A stretch of DNA of 37,369 nt from CAYLNK01 sp964384675 (GTDB lineage: Bacteria; Acidobacteriota; Thermoanaerobaculia; UBA5066). Shown here one piece after another: positions 23,842 through 30,604 of this stretch. The notes beneath the pieces are model-generated. The model ran no database searches, had not been told where the DNA came from, and was given only the letters and a program-made list of their open reading frames with translations. The number at the start of each line of letters is the position of its first letter. Within the stretch, counting starts at the first letter, position 1. A program made the position numbers and the translations under genes. The stretch spans positions 1 through 37,369 of the forward strand of contig CAYLNK010000024.1 in NCBI GenBank assembly GCA_964384675.1, given 5' to 3'.

Positions 23842-25605
23842 ATGTCGTCCGTCTCTCCGATCGCCCGGAGCGCGCTGAGGGTTACGGCCGGCGGGCTCGT
23901 CGCGCTCGCGCTCCTGAAGGGGGCTGCGCTTCCCCCGTTCCGGAGGGCCACCCCGCTCGAGCTTGCCGCGGCCTACGAGGCGCGCGCGGGCCAGGCAGCG
24001 CCCGGCGGGGGCGGCGAGGTCCGCTTCTCCGAGATCGCGGCGACCGCCGGGCTCGCCTTCGTGCACGACAACGGCTCCCGGGGACGGTTCGAGATTCCCG
24101 AGCAGATCGGCTCGGGTGTGGGCGTCCTCGACTACGACGGAGACGCCGACCTCGACGTCTTCGTGGCGGGGGGCGGGGTGCTCGCTGGAGGTCCCGGCCA
24201 ATCGAGCCGGCTCTTCCGCAACGACGGCGGGGCGTTCGTGGACGTGACCGAGGCGGCCGGCGCCGCGGTAGCGGGACACGCCTACGGCGTCGCCTGCGCG
24301 GACTACGACGGGGACGGGCGCGTCGACCTCCTCGTCACCCGGCTCGGTCCGTCCGTTCTCCTCCACAACGAAGGGGGCGGGCGATTCCGCGACGTGTCGG
24401 CGGCCGCCGGCCTCGGTAACGGCGTCTTCGGAACGAGCGCGGCGTTCTTCGACTACGACCGGGACGGACGGCTCGACCTCTACGTGGCGGAGTACGTGGC
24501 GTGGAAGCCGCAGATGGAGATGCCGTGCTTCGCGGCCGGAGGTCGACGGGACTTCTGCAGCCCGACCGTCTACCACGCGCCGAGCGTCCACCACCTCTAC
24601 CACAACGCCGGCGGCGGCCGGCTCGAGGACGTGAGCCTGCGGTCGGGGATCGCCTCGGAGAAGGGGAACGGCCTCGGCGTCCTGGCGTTCGACTTCGACG
24701 GGGACGGCTGGCTCGACCTCTACGTGGCCAACGACCAGACGCCCGCGTTCCTCTGGCGGAACAGGGGAGACGGCACGTTCGAGAACGTGGCCGCCCTCGT
24801 GGGAGCCGCGACGAACGCCCGGGGCTCCGCGATCGCCGGGATGGGGATCGCGTGCGAGGACTTCGACGGGGACGGCTCGCTGGACCTCTTCGTCACCAAC
24901 ATCCGCGGTCAGATGCAGCTCGCGCTGAAGAACCAGGGCGGCGTCTTCGAGGACCTGAGCTGGCCGATGGGGCTCGACTGGAGCCAGCGGCTCACCGGCT
25001 TCGGCATCAGCGTCCTGGACGCCGACCGGGATGGCGAGATGGAGGCGTTCATCGCCGCGGGGGGCGTGCAGATCCCGCCGGAGCTCGCGGCCGCGCCGAA
25101 TCCTTACCTCGAGGAGAGCGCCTTCCTGAGGATAAGGAAGGGCCGGTTCGAGGAGGTGCGGCCGCCGCCGCTGCGGATCTTCGACGTGGCGCGGGCGTCC
25201 CTCGTGGCCGACCTCGACGACGACGGGCGTCCGGACCTGCTGGTGACGTCGAACGGCGGGCCGCTCCGGTACCTGCACAACGACAGCCGCGACGACAACG
25301 CCTGGCTGACGCTCGACCTCGTCACCCGGAGCCGCGCCGCCATCGGCGCGCGCGCCGTGGTCACGGCCGGGGGCCGCAAGTGGATCCACGAGGCGCGTCC
25401 GCAGCAGAGCTACCTGGCGAGCGGGGATCCGCGCCTGTTCTTCGGGCTCGGAAAGGCAGGGACGGTCGACCAGCTCGAGGTGACCTGGCCCGACGCCACG
25501 AAAGAGGTCTTCACGGGGCTGCCCGTCCGGCGCACCGTGCGGATCGAGCAGGGGAAGGCGCCTCAGGTCCTGCCTTCGAGATCGCCGGCCGGAGGCGCCC
25601 GTTGA
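23842..25605 (+). CDS. CRTAC1-type FG-GAP/VCBS repeat protein with ASPIC/UnbV domain
   Basis: A 587-residue exported protein. An N-terminal hydrophobic segment (about residues 11-28, GGLVALALLKGAALP) is a signal peptide or anchor. FG-GAP/VCBS repeats follow with calcium-loop DxDxDG-like motifs: DYDGDADLDVFV, DYDGDGRVDLLV, DYDRDGRLDLYV, DFDGDGWLDLYV, DFDGDGSLDLFV, DADRDGEMEAFI and DLDDDGRPDLLV. Together they form a seven-bladed propeller. The C-terminal ASPIC/UnbV domain (about 490-575) contains GARAVVTAGGRKWIHEA and FGLGKAGTVDQLEVTWPD. No enzyme activity is known for the family. Its stop overlaps the start of the TPR gene (TTGA), and pairs of CRTAC1 and TPR proteins are common in Acidobacteriota and Planctomycetota. 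The GGAGG for the next gene lies inside its last codons. Confidence 0.92.
   Translation: MSSVSPIARSALRVTAGGLVALALLKGAALPPFRRATPLELAAAYEARAGQAAPGGGGEVRFSEIAATAGLAFVHDNGSRGRFEIPEQIGSGVGVLDYDGDADLDVFVAGGGVLAGGPGQSSRLFRNDGGAFVDVTEAAGAAVAGHAYGVACADYDGDGRVDLLVTRLGPSVLLHNEGGGRFRDVSAAAGLGNGVFGTSAAFFDYDRDGRLDLYVAEYVAWKPQMEMPCFAAGGRRDFCSPTVYHAPSVHHLYHNAGGGRLEDVSLRSGIASEKGNGLGVLAFDFDGDGWLDLYVANDQTPAFLWRNRGDGTFENVAALVGAATNARGSAIAGMGIACEDFDGDGSLDLFVTNIRGQMQLALKNQGGVFEDLSWPMGLDWSQRLTGFGISVLDADRDGEMEAFIAAGGVQIPPELAAAPNPYLEESAFLRIRKGRFEEVRPPPLRIFDVARASLVADLDDDGRPDLLVTSNGGPLRYLHNDSRDDNAWLTLDLVTRSRAAIGARAVVTAGGRKWIHEARPQQSYLASGDPRLFFGLGKAGTVDQLEVTWPDATKEVFTGLPVRRTVRIEQGKAPQVLPSRSPAGGAR
25591..25595 (+). promoter_or_regulatory. 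Ribosome binding site deciding a TTG start
   Basis: GGAGG with 6-nt spacing to TTG at 25602. No ATG or GTG in the frame is as well placed before the hydrophobic N-terminus, so this site supports a TTG start overlapping the upstream TGA. Confidence 0.6.
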
Positions 25606-27029
25606 CCCCGGAACGGTGGCGGAAGGCGCTCGACGCCGTGTGCCTCGTCGGTGCGGCGGGCGCGGTCCTCTTCCTGGCCGCGGGCCGGACCGGTGCGCTC
25701 CGGCCCCGGATCGCCTGGCCCGCCGTGACCGTCGCCGCGCCTCAGGAGGGCGGGCGACCCGTCGCGCGCGTGGATCTCGCGGCCTGGCGGCTCGCCTTCG
25801 CGCGGGCGGGGCTCCCCGTGCCGCCGGACCTCTCGGGTCTCGACCCCATTCCCGTCCGGAAGGTCGCCGAGGCCGCGGCTCTCTGGGACGCCTCTCGCGA
25901 CGTCGCCTCGCTCCTCCGTCTCGGGCAGACCTACGCGGGGGCCGGCCAGATGGAGGCCGCGTACACCGTCTTCGCGGCCGCGGCCGCCCTCGCGCCGGCG
26001 GAGCCGACACCTCCGTACTTCCTCGGCCTCGCGGCGCAGCGTCTCGAGCGGAACGGCGAGGCCGTCGCCGCGCTCGAGAAGGCCCGCCGCCTGGAGCCGG
26101 GATACCCGTGGACCGCGCTCCGGCTCGGCCTCCTCCAGCTCGAGAGGGGCGACGCAGCGGCGGCCGCGCCGCTCTTCGAGGAGCTGCGCCAACGGGAGCC
26201 GTCGTGCCCGTGGGGCCGCATCGGCCTGGGGCGCGCGGCCCTCCAGAGGGACGACTTCCCGGCCGCCGTCGGTGTCCTCCAGGAGGCCAAGCGGCAGGCC
26301 CCGCGCGACTACTTCGTCCGCCTCTACCTGACCCGGGCCCTGGCCGGAGCCGGAGATCACGCAGCGGCGCGCCGCGAGGGCGACTTCCTGAGGAGGGTCG
26401 CGTCCTACGACCCGCTCCGGCAGTACGACCCGCGTGAGGAGGAGATCCAGCGGGTGGCCGAGAGCCACCGTCACCTCGAACGGATCTACGTCGAGGCCCA
26501 GGGCGGCGGTCGGCCCGCGGAGGCGCTCCAGGCCCTGCGCGTGGCCCTGGCGCGGCGGGGCGACGACCCGATGCTGCACCTGAGCGCCGCCTCTCTGCTG
26601 CGCGAGCTGGGCCGGAGGGACGAGGCGGTCGCCGAGGTCGAGACCGCGGCGCGCCTTTCGCCCTCGAGCGGCGCCCTCGCGCGAGCCCGCGCCGAGCTGG
26701 CGTTCCAGGCGAACGACCTCGTGACGGCGCGCCAGCGGCTGGCGGAGGCGCAGCGGCTCGACCCGAGCGACGCGCTGGCGCTCGACCTCGACGGGCGCGC
26801 CCTCTCCGGCCTCGGGAAGCCGGAAGAGGCGGCGGCCGCGTTCCGCCGCGCGCTCGAGCTCGACCCGAAGCTGGAGCCCGCGCGCCTCGCCCTCGCGATC
26901 ACGGAGCTGCAGCTGGGGCGCGGGGAGTCAGCGAGAACGATCGCGGGAGAGATCCTGGAGCTGAACCCGGGCCATCCCCAGGCCCGCCAGATCGTGACCG
27001 CGGTCAGCGGAGGCGCGCCGGGCCGGTGA
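25602..27029 (+). CDS. Membrane-anchored TPR protein, partner of the CRTAC1 protein
   Basis: A 475-residue protein with one N-terminal hydrophobic segment at about 11-30 (AVCLVGAAGAVLFLAAG), then a Pro/Ala-rich stretch. An almost continuous array of tetratricopeptide repeats runs from about residue 100 to the end, for example LLRLGQTYAGAGQMEAAYTV, AAQRLERNGEAVAALEKARR, ALSGLGKPEEAAAAFRRALE and ITELQLGRGESARTIAGEIL. TPRs are protein-binding scaffolds, so it probably holds partners in the periplasm. The TTG start overlaps the CRTAC1 stop, indicating translational coupling. A much longer open frame extends upstream but is antiphase to the CRTAC1 coding and unrelated to TPR. Its last 26 bp overlap the convergent Spy-like gene. 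Confidence 0.87.
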   Translation: MTPERWRKALDAVCLVGAAGAVLFLAAGRTGALRPRIAWPAVTVAAPQEGGRPVARVDLAAWRLAFARAGLPVPPDLSGLDPIPVRKVAEAAALWDASRDVASLLRLGQTYAGAGQMEAAYTVFAAAAALAPAEPTPPYFLGLAAQRLERNGEAVAALEKARRLEPGYPWTALRLGLLQLERGDAAAAAPLFEELRQREPSCPWGRIGLGRAALQRDDFPAAVGVLQEAKRQAPRDYFVRLYLTRALAGAGDHAAARREGDFLRRVASYDPLRQYDPREEEIQRVAESHRHLERIYVEAQGGGRPAEALQALRVALARRGDDPMLHLSAASLLRELGRRDEAVAEVETAARLSPSSGALARARAELAFQANDLVTARQRLAEAQRLDPSDALALDLDGRALSGLGKPEEAAAAFRRALELDPKLEPARLALAITELQLGRGESARTIAGEILELNPGHPQARQIVTAVSGGAPGR

Positions 27030-27390
27030 GGTAGCGCTTCCGCTCGTCGACGATCCGCGCGAACTTCTCCTTCTGGGCCGGCGTCAGGTGCCCCGACATC
27101 CGCTGCTGGCAGCGATCGAGGATGGCGGCGAGCTTCGGGAGGAGGTCGCCGGTGGCGGCGATCACCTCGACCCGCGCCTCGTGCATCTCCGCCAGGAGCT
27201 TCTTCCGCTGGTCGTCGTCCAGCTTCAGCTCCTGATCGAGCTTGTAGACGAAGACCTGCAGGACCGGATCGGGCGAGTGGAAGACCCGGTTCTCGAAGCG
27301 GACCCGGACGAGCTGCAGGGTCGCCGCACCTGAAACGAAGCCGAGGAGGAAGACCGCGAGGACCGCGAGGCGCGCCCTCCAGGCGCTCAC
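27004..27390 (-). CDS. Spy/CpxP-like periplasmic LTxxQ protein
   Basis: A 128-residue protein with an N-terminal hydrophobic anchor or signal (residues 8-25, LAVLAVFLLGFVSGAAT) and a helical periplasmic part. Two LTxxQ-type motifs are visible: LDDDQ at 57-61 and LTPAQ at 102-106, the pattern of Spy, CpxP and ZraP-like envelope-stress chaperones or metal sensors. The GTG start at 27390 overlaps the anti-sigma stop by four bases (GTGA), so it is the last gene of a three-gene unit. The longer frame runs back into the anti-sigma gene. No metal-binding cysteine or histidine cluster is seen, which favours a chaperone or stress sensor over a metal carrier. The 3' end overlaps the TPR gene by 26 bp. 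Confidence 0.83.
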   Translation of the reverse strand: MSAWRARLAVLAVFLLGFVSGAATLQLVRVRFENRVFHSPDPVLQVFVYKLDQELKLDDDQRKKLLAEMHEARVEVIAATGDLLPKLAAILDRCQQRMSGHLTPAQKEKFARIVDERKRYLTGPARLR

Positions 27391-27728
27391 GGGGCGCTCC
27401 CGCCCGCGAGGAGCGACGCCAGGACGAGGTCCCCGGCGCCCGAGCCGCTGGCCAGGCTCCGCTGGAACGCCTCGCGCTGTGCCTTCCGGGCCTGCAGGCT
27501 TTCGTACGAGGTCCAGCCGGTGAGGCACGCGACGAGGAGGGCGAGGACCGGGAGCATTCGCCAGGCCGCGAGCCCGAACGGATGCTCGGGCTGCCGGGCG
27601 GCGGCCGCGGCCCGGATCCGGGCCACGAGGAACGGGCCCGGCGGGGCGGGCGGGCCCTCCGTGGCGGCGGACTCCAGCAGGCGCCGCACGGCCCTCTCCT
27701 CTCGGGCGATCTCCTCCTTCGTCCTCAT
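27387..27728 (-). CDS. Single-pass membrane protein, putative anti-sigma factor
   Basis: A 113-residue protein. The charged N-terminus (MRTKEEIAREERAVRRLLES) is predicted helical and cytoplasmic, one transmembrane helix spans about residues 55-71 (MLPVLALLVACLTGW), and a short periplasmic tail follows. I see no HxxxCxxC zinc anti-sigma motif, so family assignment rests on topology and context. The ATG overlaps the ECF sigma stop by four bases (ATGA), the usual sigma/anti-sigma arrangement, and the Spy-like gene overlaps its own stop in turn. It probably holds the sigma factor at the membrane until a periplasmic signal arrives; this is inference. It could also be an unrelated small membrane protein. 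Confidence 0.75.
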   Translation of the reverse strand: MRTKEEIAREERAVRRLLESAATEGPPAPPGPFLVARIRAAAAARQPEHPFGLAAWRMLPVLALLVACLTGWTSYESLQARKAQREAFQRSLASGSGAGDLVLASLLAGGSAP

Positions 27729-28300
27729 CGGATCCCCATCATCCCGCGGAGCTTCGCACGGGCGCGGAAGGCCCGTATCTTGACGTTCGCCGTCGACCAG
27801 CCGGTCCGCTGCGCCACCTCGGAGGTCGACAGCTCCTCGAGCACGGTCAGCGTCAGGACGAGCCGCTCCGCGGGCGAGAGACGGGCGAGGAGCTGCTCCG
27901 ACAGGAGACGGCTCTCCTCGCGCTCCCAGAAGCGCGCGTCGGGCGAGCCCTCCGGCGCGGCGAGCCGCTCGAAGAAGCCAACGGCGTCGTCCGGCTGGCC
28001 AGGGGCGCTGATCTCGGGGCGGGCCTTCTGCCGCCGCAGCTGGTCGTAGCAGACGTTCACCGTGATGCGGGCCAGCCAGTGCGAAAGCGGCATCTCGCCC
28101 CGGTAGCCGGCGATCCCGGTGAGGGCCTTCACGAACGCCTCCTGGACGATCTCCTCCACGATCTCCGGCCGCCGGAAGAAGCGGCCGGCAATCCGTGCCA
28201 CGTGCGGATGGTGGCGCCGCACCAGGTGCTCGAAGGCATCGCCGTCGCCACCGGCGATCCGCCGCGCCAGCGCCCGGTCGGTCTCCCGCTCGACGGCCAT
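27725..28300 (-). CDS. ECF-family RNA polymerase sigma factor
   Basis: A 191-residue sigma-70 family ECF factor with regions 2 and 4 only. Region 2: DAFEHLVRRHHPHVARIAGR, then IVQEAFVKAL and MPLSHWLARITVNVCYDQLR, the -10-binding part. A linker follows, then region 4: LSPAERLVLTLTVLEELSTS, EVAQRTGWSTANVKIRAFRA, the -35-binding helix-turn-helix. The frame has a GTG further up at 28357, but an ECF-type promoter ends at 28365, so transcripts would start near 28358. The ATG at 28300 with GAGG before it is therefore preferred and begins where most ECF factors begin. It is first in an operon with the anti-sigma and Spy-like genes. A RpoE-like envelope-stress role is inferred from that context. Confidence 0.9.
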   Translation of the reverse strand: MAVERETDRALARRIAGGDGDAFEHLVRRHHPHVARIAGRFFRRPEIVEEIVQEAFVKALTGIAGYRGEMPLSHWLARITVNVCYDQLRRQKARPEISAPGQPDDAVGFFERLAAPEGSPDARFWEREESRLLSEQLLARLSPAERLVLTLTVLEELSTSEVAQRTGWSTANVKIRAFRARAKLRGMMGIR

Positions 28301-28364
28301 CGCCTCGTCCAAGAGGGCAAGAGGATACGGGCTGGCGAGGACGGCGGCGCCGATCACATCGGGG

Positions 28365-28393
28365 AAGACGGGCCGCCGGACCCCGCGGTTACA
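28365..28393 (-). promoter_or_regulatory. ECF-sigma-type promoter upstream of the sigma gene
   Basis: Read on the minus strand: TGTAACC (28393-28387), a 16-nt spacer, then CGTCTT (28370-28365). This fits the classic ECF promoter layout of an AAC-containing -35 and a CGTC -10. It lies between the DUF6159-like stop and the sigma start, so the sigma factor probably drives its own operon. Confidence 0.6.
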
Positions 28394-28396
28394 GGC

Positions 28397-29236
28397 TCAC
28401 CTCGTACGGAAGGCCGTCTCGACCAGGGCCCCCGAGTAGCCGGCCGGAGCCTCGCCCTTCGTGGCGTACAGGTAGAGGGCCGCCCGGAAGATCCCCGAGA
28501 GCGCGGAGCTGACGACCCCGAGGGCGATCCAGTAGACGACGGCGACGCCCAGGCCGATCAGGGCGGCCGTGCCGCCGAGGGTGGCGCCGAGGACGATCGG
28601 CAGGACGAAGCCCGGGATGGCGAGGAGGAACGTGAAGAGGCCGACGCCCGCGGTGACGCCCAGCGCCTCACCCCAGCTCCTCTTCACCAGCTCGACCGAG
28701 CGCTTCACCGAGTCGCCCAGGCCGGGCCCCTCGAAGATCATGACCGGCACGACGAAGAACGTGGCGATCGACCAGACCGCACCGAGGATCCCCTTCAGGA
28801 TCGCGCCGACCACCTCGAAGCGCTCCTTGACCATGTCGAGGACGACCCCCACCGTGGCCGAGACCAGTGCCCAGACGGCGATCGCGCCGAAGTGCTTCTG
28901 GATGGCGGCGAAGCCGTCCGCGGTGGTCGGGTCGCCGCCCTCGAAGCGGATCCGCGCGCAAGCGAGGACGGCGACGTTGAACGACGTGGCGATCAGCCAG
29001 GTGACGAAGTACCAGACGAAGAGATAAGCCCCTCCCACCCATCTCGGGAACTGCTCGGGGCCGCGGCCCGCGATCGCCAGGAAGAGGCCCGAGGCGATCC
29101 CGCCGCCGACCATTCCGATGAACGCGATGATCGAGAAGACCCCGGAGAGGACCGGGAAGAGGAGGAGCTCCTTGTCCTGGACGAGGACCCCCCACGACTC
29201 CCGGAAGATCTGGTAGCTGCGCTGGAACGTACCCAT
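28397..29236 (-). CDS. DUF6159-like polytopic membrane protein
   Basis: A 279-residue inner-membrane protein resembling DUF6159. It opens with MGTFQRSYQIFRESWGVLVQ and a DKELLLFPVLSG segment characteristic of the family. Six or more hydrophobic helices follow (for example FSIIAFIGMVGGGIASGLFL, AYLFVWYFVTWLIATSF, VLPIVLGATLGGTAALIG), along with the stretch VPVMIFEGPGLGDSVKRS. No transporter or enzyme motif is seen and the function is unknown. An AAGGAGG precedes the ATG. It is divergent from glgC with 63 bp between starts and lies upstream of the sigma operon on the same strand, 96 bp from the sigma start; the ECF promoter in between suggests separate control. Confidence 0.82.
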   Translation of the reverse strand: MGTFQRSYQIFRESWGVLVQDKELLLFPVLSGVFSIIAFIGMVGGGIASGLFLAIAGRGPEQFPRWVGGAYLFVWYFVTWLIATSFNVAVLACARIRFEGGDPTTADGFAAIQKHFGAIAVWALVSATVGVVLDMVKERFEVVGAILKGILGAVWSIATFFVVPVMIFEGPGLGDSVKRSVELVKRSWGEALGVTAGVGLFTFLLAIPGFVLPIVLGATLGGTAALIGLGVAVVYWIALGVVSSALSGIFRAALYLYATKGEAPAGYSGALVETAFRTR

Positions 29237-29299
29237 GGAGCCTCCTTCGGGACCGGGTTCCCACGTAGACTAGATGGTACTCGGGTGCGGGAGGTACGG

Positions 29300-30589
29300 A
29301 TGCGGGACGTGAGCGGCGCGCGCGTGTACACGGTGATCCTCGGGGGCGGGCGGGGGACCCGGCTTCACCCCCTGACGCGGGATCGCGCCAAGCCCGCCGT
29401 GCCGCTCGGCGCCAAGTACCGGCTCATCGACATCCCGCTCTCGAACGCGATCAACTCCGGCTTCCGGAACATCGCGGTGCTGACCCAGTTCAACTCGGCG
29501 TCGCTGAACTCGCACATCTCCTCCACGTACCGCTTCGACATCTTCGGGCGGGGCGAGGTGGAGGTCTTCGCGGCCCAGCAGACCGAGGCGGGGTACGAGT
29601 GGTTCGAGGGGACGGCCGACGCGGTGAGGAAGCTGTTCCGCCGCCTCGACCTCTCGGACATCGACCACGTCCTGATCCTGTCGGGCGACCACCTCTACCG
29701 GATGGACTACCGCGAGATGGTGGCGCAGCACCTGGAGACCGGCGCCGACGTGACGGTCAGCGCGCTCCCGGTGACGCGCGAGGAGTGCGAGGGGTTCGGC
29801 GTCCTCTCCGCCAGCGCCGACGGCCTGATCTACGCCTTCAAGGAGAAGCCGAAGGCCACGGACGACCTGACGATGCTGGTCCCGCCCGCGCCCCTGCGCG
29901 AGCGGTGGGGCCTCGATCCCGAGCAGTTCCTCGCCAGCATGGGGGTCTACGTCTTCCGTACGAACGTCCTGCGCGAGGCGCTCGACATGCCGTCGAGCCT
30001 GGACTTCGGCAAGGACATCCTGCCGAAGCTGATCCAGACGCACGGCGTCTACTCGTTCGTCTTCCGCGGCTACTGGCGCGACATCGGGACGATCGCGAGC
30101 TTCTACGAGGCGAACCTGTCGCTCACCGACGACACGCCGTCGTTCCGCTTCTACCACCCGGAGGCGCCGATCTACACCGCGCAGCGCTTCCTTCCCGCGT
30201 CCAAGATCAAGGACGCCCGCATCTCCCGCAGCATCATCAGCGACGGCTGCATCCTGCACGGCTCGGAGATCGAGCACTCCGTCGTCGGCGTGCGCACCCG
30301 CGTGCAGAAGGGGGCTCGCGTCGCCGAGTCGATCCTGATGGGCTGCGACTTCTACGAGGACGACGACGTGCGGGCCGCGAACCTGGCGCGGGGGATCGAC
30401 GCCGCGGGAATCGGGCCCGACTGCGTGATCGAGCGCGCCATCATCGACAAGAACGCCCGGATCGGCGCGGGCTGCATCCTGCGGGGCAACCCGGCGCGTC
30501 CCGACGAGGACGGCGATGGCTGGTTCATGAGGGACGGCATCGTCATCGTGCCCAAGAACGCGGCGCTCCGGCCGGGGACGATCGTCTAG
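29300..30589 (+). CDS. glgC: Glucose-1-phosphate adenylyltransferase (ADP-glucose pyrophosphorylase)
   Basis: A 429-residue cytoplasmic enzyme making ADP-glucose from ATP and glucose-1-phosphate, the committed step of glycogen synthesis. The catalytic motifs are GGGRGTRLHPLT near residue 12, AKPAVPLGAKYRLIDIPLSN, LTQFNSASLN, QGTADAVRxL-like FEGTADAVRKL and SGDHLYRMDY. The glucose-1-P site is FKEKPK. The C-terminal left-handed beta-helix holds HSVVGVRTRVQKGARV and IDKNARIG. The wording of these motifs resembles the cyanobacterial/plant branch. GGGAGG precedes the ATG at 29300; the longer frame upstream is antisense to the DUF6159-like gene. No glgA or glgB is adjacent. It converges on the sensor kinase with only 15 bp between stops. 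Confidence 0.95.
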   Translation: MRDVSGARVYTVILGGGRGTRLHPLTRDRAKPAVPLGAKYRLIDIPLSNAINSGFRNIAVLTQFNSASLNSHISSTYRFDIFGRGEVEVFAAQQTEAGYEWFEGTADAVRKLFRRLDLSDIDHVLILSGDHLYRMDYREMVAQHLETGADVTVSALPVTREECEGFGVLSASADGLIYAFKEKPKATDDLTMLVPPAPLRERWGLDPEQFLASMGVYVFRTNVLREALDMPSSLDFGKDILPKLIQTHGVYSFVFRGYWRDIGTIASFYEANLSLTDDTPSFRFYHPEAPIYTAQRFLPASKIKDARISRSIISDGCILHGSEIEHSVVGVRTRVQKGARVAESILMGCDFYEDDDVRAANLARGIDAAGIGPDCVIERAIIDKNARIGAGCILRGNPARPDEDGDGWFMRDGIVIVPKNAALRPGTIV

Positions 30590-30604
30590 CCGGGCGGCCG
30601 GCCG

